Positions 49,154 to 56,978 of a stretch of DNA of 64,000 nt are shown here, piece by piece. This DNA comes from Arthrobacter jinronghuae (lineage in GTDB: Bacteria; Actinomycetota; Actinomycetes; Actinomycetales; Micrococcaceae): the NCBI RefSeq assembly GCF_025244825.1, contig NZ_CP104263.1, positions 806,001 to 870,000 on the forward strand, in the 5' to 3' direction. A program made the position numbers and the translations under genes. The notes beneath the pieces were generated by a model that was not told where the DNA came from, made no database searches, and saw nothing but the letters and a program-made list of their open reading frames with translations. Each line of letters starts with the position of its first letter. Position 1 is the first letter of the stretch.

Positions 49154-49921
49154 ATGCCCCTTTCACTCGACAAGGTTGCCGAGAAGGCTCCTTCCCTCCT
49201 CAGCCTCGCGAAGAACGCCTCAGCTGCCGTGGACATGTCCGGCCTGAACGGGCAGACCGCCAAAGTCGCGCTTGTCCTGGACTTTTCCGGCTCCATGCAC
49301 TCGCAGTACAAGTCCGGAGCCATGCAGCGGCTGGCCGAGAAGGTCCTGGCCCTGGCCACCCAGTTCGACGACGACGGCGCCATCGACTTCTTCGTCTTCG
49401 ACAGCGGTGCGGCCCACCTGGGTGAAATCAGCCTCGACGATTTCAGTGACGGTGTCTCCCGCCTGATCGGTAAGCGGCGGATGGGTACCACCAACTACGC
49501 AGCGGCCTTCCTTGCCGTCCGTGACCACTTCGGGTTTCCGCCGGCTTCGAAGACGCCTACGCGGAAGGGGCTGTTCGGCGGCCCGAAGAAGGTGGAGCCG
49601 GCTGCGGGCACGGTGCCCGCCGACCAGCCCGTCTACGCCCTCTTCCTGACGGACGGTGCCCCCGACAGCAAGCCGGCGGCCGTCAAGGCGCTGACTGAGG
49701 TCAGTACTACGCCGATCTTCTGGAAGTTCCTGTCCATCGGCCGGGAGGAGATGGCTTTCCTGCAGAAACTCGATGACCTCGACGAACGGTTCATGGACAA
49801 CGCCGACTACAAGGCGGTGGGGGACACCGACCAGCTTTCCGACGTGGCCCTGTTCGACGCCATGCTCGACGAGTATCCAGCCTGGATCGCGGAGGCCCGC
49901 ACCAAGGGCCTGATCAGGTAA
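49154..49921 (+). CDS. vWA domain protein (TerF C-terminal type)
   Basis: A 255-residue protein with a von Willebrand factor A domain. The MIDAS residues are seen in VLDFSGSM (DxSxS) and FLTDGAPDSK, with MGTTNYAAAF supplying the threonine. It matches the vWA domain found at the end of TerF in tellurite-resistance systems. It stands here without terABCDE genes, with a short N-terminal MPLSLDKV that recalls TerD. Function unknown; calcium or magnesium binding is likely. Confidence 0.88.
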   Translation: MPLSLDKVAEKAPSLLSLAKNASAAVDMSGLNGQTAKVALVLDFSGSMHSQYKSGAMQRLAEKVLALATQFDDDGAIDFFVFDSGAAHLGEISLDDFSDGVSRLIGKRRMGTTNYAAAFLAVRDHFGFPPASKTPTRKGLFGGPKKVEPAAGTVPADQPVYALFLTDGAPDSKPAAVKALTEVSTTPIFWKFLSIGREEMAFLQKLDDLDERFMDNADYKAVGDTDQLSDVALFDAMLDEYPAWIAEARTKGLIR

Positions 49922-49967
49922 CCGGAGGGTGCGGGGGAGTGGATTAGGCGTCCGGGCAAACCTCGTG

Positions 49968-50123
49968 TAGGCTGAAACGCAGTTGTTGTGTTGCGCATTT
50001 TGTATTTCAAGTGGCGAAACCCAATTGGTCTAGCTGCTTTTTCTGTAGAAGCGGTAAAGGAACACCGCGACTGAAACCGCCCGAAAGTCGGGATGTGTTT
50101 CGAATGCAGAAGGAATTAAAAAA
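49968..50123 (+). promoter_or_regulatory. Promoter and structured leader of cold-shock gene 1
   Basis: A -10-like TAGGCT (49968-49973) is followed by a leader of about 140 bases. AAGTGGC (50009-50015) pairs with GCTGCTT (50033-50039) through five Watson-Crick and two G-U pairs, and a T-run follows directly. A second hairpin, CCCGA/TCGGG around AAG, is at 50080-50092. The same layout occurs before the second cold-shock gene. The region is the 5' UTR and probably regulates expression by temperature; see findings. Confidence 0.7.
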
Positions 50124-50327
50124 ATGGCTACAGGTACCGTGAAATGGTTCAACTCCGAAAAGGGCTTCGGCTTCATTGAGCCCGACGACGGCAGCGCCGA
50201 CGTCTTCGCTCACTACTCCGCGATCAACTCCAACGGCTACAAGTCGCTGGACGAGAACCAGAAGGTTAGCTTCGACACCGAGCAGGGCCCCAAGGGCCCG
50301 CAGGCCTCGAACATCCAGGCCCTCTAA
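50124..50327 (+). CDS. CspA-family cold-shock protein (copy 1)
   Basis: A 67-residue single cold-shock domain. RNP1 is KGFGFIEP and RNP2 DVFAHYS. It binds single-stranded RNA and DNA as an RNA chaperone. GAAGGAATTAAAA precedes the ATG. It differs from copy 2 at only a few residues. A long structured leader and a strong terminator (50373-50402) delimit it as a monocistronic unit. Confidence 0.97.
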   Translation: MATGTVKWFNSEKGFGFIEPDDGSADVFAHYSAINSNGYKSLDENQKVSFDTEQGPKGPQASNIQAL

Positions 50328-50372
50328 TTTCTTAGAGACTTTGTAACGGCCGCTTAGCGGCGATACTACATA

Positions 50373-50402
50373 GAGCAGGACGGGATCTCCCGTCCTGCTC
50401 TT
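50373..50402 (+). terminator. Rho-independent terminator of cold-shock gene 1
   Basis: A 13-bp perfect stem (50373-50385 with 50388-50400), two-base loop TC, then TTGTGTTT. Its stem sequence is shared with the terminator of cold-shock copy 2. Confidence 0.9.
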
Positions 50403-50548
50403 GTGTTTAACCCGGATCTTCTACGCCGTGCTCGGGCACCGGTCTATGACGGGCCGTTCCACAAGACCGGTGCCTTCCTCGCCACTAAGGCCCGGCTATG
50501 GTGCCCTCCGTCCCTCGAGTCCTCGCCGGTCTCGCTAAGCCTGGGGTG

Positions 50549-51279
50549 TTTCCCTGCGCTTTGGGTAAAATCCTGCACTTTGTAGCAATCCCCGCGCCGC
50601 GCAGCGCAGGGATTGCCACAAACTGCAGGGATCCGGACAAAGCGCAGGGGAAAGGCTCCGGGCCAGGCTGGGGTTCAAAGGAGCGGGGTCGCAGCTCCCG
50701 TGCAGGGGCCCGGTGCCGTGCCTGTGGTCTTCCGATGTCTGCTAATCCGGCGGCAGCGTTTCCCTGCAGTTTGTCCGGATCCCTGCACTGCGCAGCGCAG
50801 GGATTGCCACAAACTGCAGGGATCCGGACAAAGCGCAGGGATCCAGCACCGTGGGACCCCGTGCAGGCGCCCGGCTGGGTTCGAAGGAGCGGGGTCACAG
50901 CTCCCGTGCAGGGGCCCGGTGCCGTGCCTGTGGTCTGCCGATGTCTGCTAATCCGGCGGCAGCGTTTCCCTGCAGTTTGTCCGGTTCCCTGCACTGCGCA
51001 GCGCAGGGATTGCCACAAACTGCAGGGATCCGGACAAAGCGCAGGGATCCGGAACCGTGGGACCCCGTGCAGGCGCCCGGCTGGGGTTCGAAGGAGCGGG
51101 GTTACAGCTCCCGTGCAGGGGCCCGGTGCCGTGCCTGTGGTCTGCCGGTGTCTGCTAATCCGGCGGCAGCGTTTCCCTGCAGTTTGTCCGGATCCCTGCA
51201 CTGCGCAGCGCAGGGATTGCCACAAACTGCAGGGATCTGGACAAAGCGCAGGGATCCGGCACCGTGGGACCCCGTGCAG
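50549..51279. repeat. Array of about 206-bp palindrome-containing tandem repeats
   Basis: Units start at 50549 (degenerate), 50758, 50964 and 51171, with periods 209, 206 and 207 bases; the last is truncated. In the second unit, CCCTGCAGTTTGT (50762-50774) pairs with ACAAACTGCAGGG (50809-50821), and a 26-base near-perfect palindrome (50779-50804) sits inside. Long open frames cross it on both strands, but they are repeat artefacts without ribosome-binding sites or recognisable product. It lies between cold-shock gene 1 and the glutaminase gene, about 1.2 kb with no credible gene. Function unknown. Confidence 0.85.
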
Positions 51280-51356
51280 GCGCCTGGGTTCGAGCCACCC
51301 TCCTGTCCAGGCGCCCGGGTTCGAGCCCTCCCCTTCCCGTGCAGGCGCCCGGGTTA
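51277..51356. repeat. Short degenerate repeats at the end of the palindromic array
   Basis: CAGGCGCCTGGGTTCGAGCC and CAGGCGCCCGGGTTCGAGCC recur about 31 bp apart (near 51277 and 51308), then a third partial copy at 51344. They are fragments of a segment in the 206-bp unit. GGTTCGAGCC resembles a tRNA T-arm, but no cloverleaf can be formed around it. Confidence 0.6.
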
Positions 51357-51415
51357 GGCGGCTTTAATATTCTTTGCGAGCTCTGCGAGCAAGGAATTTC
51401 GTTGCCGCCGTTCCG

Positions 51416-51505
51416 GGCGCCGGAGCGGGAGGCGCCGGAGCGGGAGGCGCCGGAGCGGGAGGCGCCGGAGCGGGAGGTGCCGGAGCGGGAGGCGCCGGAA
51501 CGGGA
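51416..51505. repeat. Six-copy 15-bp GC-rich tandem repeat
   Basis: Six units of GGCGCCGGAGCGGGA, the first four identical and the last two with one change each. It lies just after the stop of the leftward glutaminase gene. Being a multiple of three it stays open in all frames; in one minus-strand frame it would encode Pro-Ala repeats ending in KFLARRARKEY, without a clear start. Confidence 0.9.
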
Positions 51506-51526
51506 CCGGGTGCCGGAGCAGCTCCC

Positions 51527-53341
51527 TCAGTCGTGAATCCGGACCGCCGCCTCACGCAGGTACTGTTCCACCCGGCTGTACGCGTCCTGGGTCAGGGCTT
51601 TCCACAGGTTCATGCTCAGCACCGGATCCCTTTCCGCCAGCTCGTCGATCGAGTCGGCAGTCAGCACCTTGACCTTCACCGGTCCCGCCGCCTTGACGGT
51701 GGTTTCCTGGCGTTTGTCCTCGCCCATCGCCATTTCTCCGAAGGTCATGCCCGGACCCAGTGTGGCGAGTTTGACCCTGCTGCCGTCCGGACCGGGCATG
51801 GACGTGGTGATGTGCCCGGAGACGATGAAGAAGACACCCCCGAAGCGTTGACCCACGCGGCGGACCACGTCGCCGTCGTCGTACGTGCGGTCTTCCATCA
51901 TCTTCTGCAGCAGCTGCGCCTCTTCGGGGTCCAGCGGGCTGAAGGCGGGGGAATCGGCGGGGTCGATGCTGTCCGGCAGGACAAGCTCGGTGCCGTAGCC
52001 TTCCAGCAGCCTGTTCTCGCACCACTCGATGGCCGCGGAACGCATCGCGAAGGATTCGGTTTTCCGGCCCAGTTCCTGCAGGGCTGCCGTGACCGAACCC
52101 TCGATGTCCACCAGGGCCAGTTCACGGCCGGCACGGCGGAGCATGTCTTCCGCCTCGGCAATCAGCCGGATCGCGACGTCGGACACTTCGTCCACGCTGC
52201 GCAGATCGGCAACCACGAGTTCGACGTCGTCGGGCAGTTCGGTGAGGGCCCGCACCATGGACTCGGCGCCGGCGAAAAGCAGGTCGCCGTTAAGCTCGAT
52301 GACCTGTACCCGATGGCCGTGCTCGGCCAGGATCTCCGCAGCCTCGTCCGTGCGCCGGATGCCGGAGGGGGTGGAGGTGATGTCATAGATGGCCCGGATG
52401 GCGGATCGGCCGGTGCGTGCAGCCCGGACAAAGTGGAGGCCAAGGTCATGGGAGAGCCGCTGGCTGACCGCTACCCCGCGCACGCTGTTGCCGTGGGCGT
52501 CCAGGGGAGGGGAGTAGACGGCCAAACCCACCTGGCCGGGCAGGACGGCAAGGATGCCGCCGGCCACCCCGGACTTTGCGGGCATGCCCACGCTGCTGAT
52601 CCAGGATCCGGCGTCGTCGTACATGCCGCAGGTGGTCATCACCGAAAGGACGCGTTCCACCGAGGCCAGGTCCAGGACTTCTTCTCCGGAGAGGGGATGG
52701 CGGCCGCTGTTAGCCAGGGTGGCGGCCATCAGGGCGAGGTCCCGGGTGTTGACCATGACCGAGCACTGCCGGAAGTAATCCTTGATGATCGGGGCGGGAT
52801 CGGACTCGATGATCCCGAAGGAACGCAGCAGATAGGCCAACGCAGTGTTGCGGTGGCCGGACCTCAGCTCGGACGCGTAAATCCGCTGGCTCACGTCGAG
52901 GTCACGGCCGGCGAAGGCCGAGTAGGTATCCAGGATGCGCTTGAACCGGGACCTGCCGCCGGATCCCTTGACCAGGGAGGTGGCGGTCAGGGCACCGGCA
53001 TTGATCATGGCGTTGGCCGGGCGGCCGGTACCTTCGGCAAGGGAGATTTCGTTGAAGGAGTCTCCGGACGGTTCCACGTCCACCTTTTCGTCCACCGCTT
53101 CCATGCCCAGATCGGCGAGGGCCAGGGCGTAGGTGAAGGGCTTGGAGATGGACTGGATACTGAACTCTTCGCGCGTATCCCCAACCTCATAGACAAAGCC
53201 GTCAGCGGTGGCCAGAGCTATCCCGAAGCAATCCGGGTCGACATTGGCCATGGCCGGTATGCCGCGGTACGGGGTGCCGTCTTTCAAACCGGCGATCTCG
53301 GCGTGGATCCTGCGCAGGTAGTTCTCGATCGGGGAGTCCAT
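51527..53341 (-). CDS. glsA: Glutaminase A fused to STAS and cyclic-nucleotide-binding domains
   Basis: A 604-residue protein. Residues about 20-310 are a serine-dependent glutaminase with the catalytic Ser64-x-x-Lys67 (SISK), AMINAGAL and PAKSGVAGGI, converting glutamine to glutamate and ammonia. Residues about 340-450 look like a STAS domain (VQVIELNGDLLFAGAE...LVVADLRSVDEVSDVA). Residues about 470-590 look like a cyclic-nucleotide-binding domain (VFFIVSGHITTSMPGPD...GMTFGEMAMG). Standard glutaminases are about 310 residues, so this is a regulated fusion, known in some actinobacteria. It is leftward, with cold-shock gene 2 divergent. Confidence 0.93.
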   Translation of the reverse strand: MDSPIENYLRRIHAEIAGLKDGTPYRGIPAMANVDPDCFGIALATADGFVYEVGDTREEFSIQSISKPFTYALALADLGMEAVDEKVDVEPSGDSFNEISLAEGTGRPANAMINAGALTATSLVKGSGGRSRFKRILDTYSAFAGRDLDVSQRIYASELRSGHRNTALAYLLRSFGIIESDPAPIIKDYFRQCSVMVNTRDLALMAATLANSGRHPLSGEEVLDLASVERVLSVMTTCGMYDDAGSWISSVGMPAKSGVAGGILAVLPGQVGLAVYSPPLDAHGNSVRGVAVSQRLSHDLGLHFVRAARTGRSAIRAIYDITSTPSGIRRTDEAAEILAEHGHRVQVIELNGDLLFAGAESMVRALTELPDDVELVVADLRSVDEVSDVAIRLIAEAEDMLRRAGRELALVDIEGSVTAALQELGRKTESFAMRSAAIEWCENRLLEGYGTELVLPDSIDPADSPAFSPLDPEEAQLLQKMMEDRTYDDGDVVRRVGQRFGGVFFIVSGHITTSMPGPDGSRVKLATLGPGMTFGEMAMGEDKRQETTVKAAGPVKVKVLTADSIDELAERDPVLSMNLWKALTQDAYSRVEQYLREAAVRIHD

Positions 53342-53369
53342 ACTTCAAGCCTAGGGGCTTGCGGAGGGG

Positions 53370-53547
53370 TGACTCTCCACGAGGTGCGCGGTATACTTTT
53401 GTTGTTGCAGTGTTGTGCAATTTGTACGTTCAAGCGGCGAAACCCAGATCTAGGGCCAGCCGCTTTTTCTGTATTTTGCATGGAAGGCACGGCAGCGTGA
53501 AACTCCCCGAAGGTCGGGGCAGGTTTCGTTCAGAAGGATGATTAAAA
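53370..53547 (+). promoter_or_regulatory. Promoter and structured leader of cold-shock gene 2
   Basis: TGACTC (53370-53375), 16 bp and TATACT (53392-53397) form the promoter. In the leader, AAGCGGC (53432-53438) pairs perfectly with GCCGCTT (53459-53465), followed by TTTTT (53464-53468). CCCCGA/TCGGGG (53505-53519) is a second hairpin. Compared with copy 1 the stem changes keep pairing, which supports a real RNA structure. Confidence 0.72.
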
Positions 53548-53751
53548 ATGGCAACAGGTACCGTGAAATGGTTCAACGCTGAAAAGGGCTTCGGATTCAT
53601 CGAGCCCGATGACGGCAGCGCCGATGTTTTCGCCCACTACTCCGCTATCAACTCCAGTGGCTACCGGTCTCTCGAAGAGAACCAGAAGGTCACTTTCGAC
53701 ACCGAGCAGGGCCCCAAGGGTCCGCAGGCGGTTAACATCCAGGCTGTCTAA
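53548..53751 (+). CDS. CspA-family cold-shock protein (copy 2)
   Basis: A 67-residue cold-shock-domain protein with KGFGFIEP and DVFAHYS, differing from copy 1 at only a handful of residues (for example VTFDTEQ for VSFDTEQ). AGAAGGATGATTAAAA precedes the ATG. Its leader and terminator are also homologous to those of copy 1, so the whole transcription unit was duplicated. Confidence 0.97.
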   Translation: MATGTVKWFNAEKGFGFIEPDDGSADVFAHYSAINSSGYRSLEENQKVTFDTEQGPKGPQAVNIQAV

Positions 53752-53791
53752 ATAGACATTAGGTCCGTTTCACGGGCCGGCTGGAATCAGG

Positions 53792-53826
53792 AGCAGGACG
53801 GGATTTATTCCCGTCCTGCTTTTGTT
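53792..53826 (+). terminator. Rho-independent terminator of cold-shock gene 2
   Basis: A 12-bp perfect stem (53792-53803 with 53809-53820), loop TTTAT, then TTTGTTTT. The stem is nearly the same as in the copy 1 terminator. Confidence 0.9.
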
Positions 53827-54031
53827 TTGCCCGCCGGATTCTTTTCCGGTGCGGCCGCCCGGAGCCACCCGGGCGTTGTAATGGGTGCGTCGGCACAGGT
53901 GAGCAATCTAACTCATGATGACTCGCGGAATTCCGCTTGCGCCTGCCTGGATGCGAAGATTACCTGGCCGGAAGTGACGTGCAGCACAGGCTAAGCTCCG
54001 GCCACACGCACCCCACGGTTAGGAACTAAGC

Positions 54032-55330
54032 ATGTCTGCTGACACCCCTCCCAAGAGGCCCTTAAACCACTCCGACGCGGTGGACGACGACGGCGGCGCC
54101 CCCGCCAAATGGAAGGTCGTCGGTCCCGGGCTGGTCGTGGCGGCAACCGGCGTCGGCGCAGCCGACATGGTGGCCACCCTCGTTGCCGGGTCCCGCTACG
54201 GGTATGCGCTGCTCTGGGCAGTGATCCTTGGCGTCATCCTGAAAATCATCCTGGTGGAGGGCGCCGGCCGCTTCACCCTTGCGACCGGCCTGACCATCTT
54301 CGAGGGTTGGCGGTCCCTGGGTAAATGGACCACCTGGTACTTCGGCCCGTACATCATGATCTGGGGTTTCATTTACGGAGCCACGGCCATGTCTTCCGCC
54401 GCCTTGCCGCTGGCCGCCGTTTTCCCGGTGCTCCCGTTGACGGCGTGGGCGGTCCTGATGGGCCTCGCCGGTTTCGTGATGGTCTGGTTCGGCCGATACG
54501 CCACCTTCGAGAAAATCACCGCAGTGCTGGTCGGGCTGATGTTTATTACGGTGGTGGGGCTGGCCGTGATTGCCGTGCCGAACATTCCGGCAATGTTCGC
54601 CGGGCTGGTGCCCATGATCCCCGAGGGCGGCGTCTTCTACACACTGGCCCTGGCCGGAGGTGTGGGCGGAACCATCACCCTCGCCGCCTACGGGTATTGG
54701 CTGCGGGAAAAGGGCTGGTACACCCCCAAGTGGATGCGGGTCATGCGCATCGACAATTCGATGGCTTACGTGATGACGGGCATTTTCGTGGTGGCAATGC
54801 TCATTGTCGGCGCCGAAGTGGTCCGCTCCGCAGGAGTGTCCCTTTCCAGCGGCGACGCCGGCCTGCTGGACCTGTATGACGTGCTGAAGGTGGAATACGG
54901 AGACGTGGTCGGCACCGGGTTCCTGATCGGGTTCTGGGCCGCGTCCTTCTCCTCGATCATCGGGGTGTGGAACGGCGTCTCGCTGATGTTCGCCGACTTC
55001 TGGGGGAACATCCGCGGCAAGGAATCCGGCCACCCCGACACCCGTATCGGCGGAAAGTACTTCCGCTTCTACGTCCTGTGGCTGACCTTCCCGCCGATGA
55101 TCCTGTTCCAGCTCGGACAACCCATCGGCCTGATCCTGGTCTACGGTGTGCTGGGTTCGTTGTTCATGCCCTTCCTTGCGGTGACCCTGCTCGGCCTGCT
55201 CAACGGCCGCCGCATCCCCAAGCAATGGGCCAACAAACTCCATACCAACCTTGCCCTCGGTTTCACCGCACTGCTGTTCATTGCGCTGGGCATCCAGCAG
55301 CTGTGGGACAACATCGCCAAGGTGCTGTAG
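54032..55330 (+). CDS. Nramp-like transporter lacking the canonical metal-binding motif
   Basis: A 432-residue membrane protein with about 11 hydrophobic segments, recognisable as Nramp by order and by the GPGLVVAATGVGAADMVATL first segment. Classical Nramp carriers have DPGN in TM1 and MPH in TM6. Here TM1 has GVGAAD and the TM6 region reads LAGGVGGTITLAAYGYW, so both motifs are replaced. It may carry magnesium, like the Nramp-related magnesium transporters, or something else. It stands alone with a terminator at 55365-55397. The 280 bp before it holds the cold-shock terminator and no gene. Confidence 0.85.
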   Translation: MSADTPPKRPLNHSDAVDDDGGAPAKWKVVGPGLVVAATGVGAADMVATLVAGSRYGYALLWAVILGVILKIILVEGAGRFTLATGLTIFEGWRSLGKWTTWYFGPYIMIWGFIYGATAMSSAALPLAAVFPVLPLTAWAVLMGLAGFVMVWFGRYATFEKITAVLVGLMFITVVGLAVIAVPNIPAMFAGLVPMIPEGGVFYTLALAGGVGGTITLAAYGYWLREKGWYTPKWMRVMRIDNSMAYVMTGIFVVAMLIVGAEVVRSAGVSLSSGDAGLLDLYDVLKVEYGDVVGTGFLIGFWAASFSSIIGVWNGVSLMFADFWGNIRGKESGHPDTRIGGKYFRFYVLWLTFPPMILFQLGQPIGLILVYGVLGSLFMPFLAVTLLGLLNGRRIPKQWANKLHTNLALGFTALLFIALGIQQLWDNIAKVL

Positions 55331-55364
55331 CGGCACTGAAACACCCGGGAAGCTCCCGCAGACC

Positions 55365-55397
55365 AGCCCGCCGCCGGCCTTCGGCGGCGGGCTAGTT
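55365..55397 (+). terminator. Rho-independent terminator after the Nramp-like gene
   Basis: A perfect 12-bp GC-rich stem (55365-55376 with 55382-55393), loop GCCTT, then AGTTTA. The T-run is short, so efficiency is uncertain. Confidence 0.8.
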
Positions 55398-55514
55398 TAG
55401 CGCAGCAGACGGGCTTCCACGAGGGGTAAAACAGAGTAAAAGAAAAGTGGTTACGGGCCATCTACGCAGCGATTCTGCTCAGCTACGCTATTAGCGGCGA
55501 GAGAAGGTTGCAGG

Positions 55515-56951
55515 ATGGAAACCAGCGCAACGGGTGGCCTCGACAGGCTCATTGCAGGCCGATACCGACTCATCGAACCCATTGGATGCGGTGGCATGGC
55601 CACCGTCTATCGAGGCCAGGATGAAGCGCTCGGCCGCGACATTGCGGTTAAGGTCTTCCGTGCCAGTGCCGTGGCTCCGGACGACATCGGGCGGCAGGAT
55701 AACGAGATGCGCCTCCTCGCTTCACTTTCGCATCCGGGCCTGGTCACCCTGTTCGATGCGGGCAAGGACGACGCCGGTCCTGCCGACGGCGCCGACGTCA
55801 AGGCGGAAGAGCCACGGACCTATCTGGTCATGGAGCTGGTGGACGGTCCGGACCTGCGCAAGCGCCTGCGCGAGGGCGCCGTCCAGTCTGCGGATGTCCC
55901 CTCCATCGGGGCCGAACTGGCAGGAGCCCTGGCCTACATCCATGACAGGGGGGTGGTTCACCGCGACGTAAAGCCGGCAAATATCCTGCTGCCGCCGGTT
56001 GTCGCGGGGACATCGCCGCGGGCCAAGCTGACGGATTTCGGTATCGCCCGGATCCTGGGAGGCGCCCGGATCACTGCTGCCGGTGCCACCCTCGGCACCG
56101 CCAACTACCTCAGCCCGGAGCAGGCTTCCGGACTCGGGGCAGAGGCAGCAAGTGATATTTACTCCCTTGGCCTGGTGCTGTTGGAATCCGTCACGGGACG
56201 GGTGGAGTTCAACGGCAGTGCTATCGAGGCAGCGGTCGCCCGCCTCAGCCGTGACCCCGAGATTCCCGACTCGCTGGAAAGCCATTGGCGCGGCCTGCTG
56301 TCCGCGATGACCAGCCGGGACCCGGACCTGAGGCCGACGGCAGCTGAAGTCTCTGCGACCCTGCTGGACTACCGGTGGGCGGAAGGGACGGTGCAGCCGG
56401 GACGAGTCCCGCAGTTGGCCGCCGGACCGTCCCGACCGTCCGCACCAGCCGGGCCTCCGGGGACCGCTGACCGTGCTCCTGCCGATCCGGCGTGGGACCC
56501 GTGGGGTGGACCGCCCACGCAGGCGGATGCCGTCTCCGGCATAGACGACGAAACCGGGGGAGCCGGCGTCGTCGTCGCCCCGGGAGAAGATGACGGAACC
56601 GGCGGCGGCCAGGCCCTGGGCAGGCATCCGTCGGCGCCGCTGCCCTCGGTTCCTCCGCCCACGGATCTGCCTGCCCTGTCGGGGCAGATTACGTCTCCGC
56701 CGAGTGCCCCGCCCACTGTAGGGACGGTAGCCGCAAGGCAGTTATCCGAGCCGACGCCGCGCGTGCAGGTGCTCGCCGACCCGCGGCCCTCCTTCGCCGG
56801 ACGAGCCCTGCTTGCCGTCCTGGTGATGGCCGTGCTGACGGCAGCGGTGGTCCTGATGCTCGGGCGGGTGGGGGCGCTGCCGGACGGAGGCGTCATTCCG
56901 GGGGAGATCGGGCAGAACCTGGAGCGGCTGCAGGACAACTTCGGACCGTAG
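55515..56951 (+). CDS. Membrane-anchored Ser/Thr protein kinase (PknB-like)
   Basis: A 478-residue Hanks-type kinase. The glycine loop is GCGGMATV, the ATP lysine is in IAVKVFR, the catalytic loop is VVHRDVKPANIL and the DFG motif LTDFGIARI, followed by GTANYLSPEQASG. Residues about 285-430 form a Pro/Ala/Gly-rich linker. One membrane segment (LLAVLVMAVLTAAVVLML, about 432-449) is followed by an external tail of only about 28 residues, with no PASTA or other sensor domain. It stands alone with its own promoter region. Confidence 0.93.
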   Translation: METSATGGLDRLIAGRYRLIEPIGCGGMATVYRGQDEALGRDIAVKVFRASAVAPDDIGRQDNEMRLLASLSHPGLVTLFDAGKDDAGPADGADVKAEEPRTYLVMELVDGPDLRKRLREGAVQSADVPSIGAELAGALAYIHDRGVVHRDVKPANILLPPVVAGTSPRAKLTDFGIARILGGARITAAGATLGTANYLSPEQASGLGAEAASDIYSLGLVLLESVTGRVEFNGSAIEAAVARLSRDPEIPDSLESHWRGLLSAMTSRDPDLRPTAAEVSATLLDYRWAEGTVQPGRVPQLAAGPSRPSAPAGPPGTADRAPADPAWDPWGGPPTQADAVSGIDDETGGAGVVVAPGEDDGTGGGQALGRHPSAPLPSVPPPTDLPALSGQITSPPSAPPTVGTVAARQLSEPTPRVQVLADPRPSFAGRALLAVLVMAVLTAAVVLMLGRVGALPDGGVIPGEIGQNLERLQDNFGP

Positions 56952-56978
56952 CCCGACCAGCCGCGGGATACTGGAACG

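Noticed and set aside
50549..51279. Possible CRISPR array
   Set aside because: Units are about 206 bp and similar throughout, with no alternation of short constant repeats and unique spacers, and no cas gene in the window.
51277..51356. tRNA-like T-arm GGTTCGAGCC
   Set aside because: No acceptor, D or anticodon stem can be paired around it, and the word is a part of the larger repeat.
50498..51367. Long open frames on both strands across the tandem repeats
   Set aside because: They arise because the repeat is GC-rich and stop-free in several frames; no ribosome-binding site, no recognisable domain, and the predicted proteins are only repeats of each other.
51374..53500. A 708-residue plus-strand open frame opposite the glutaminase gene
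   Set aside because: It is the antisense shadow of a gene with intact active site and has no family resemblance.
53830..54031. Possible metal riboswitch before the Nramp-like gene
   Set aside because: No M-box or yybP-ykoY consensus elements are recognisable in the 200 bp before the gene.
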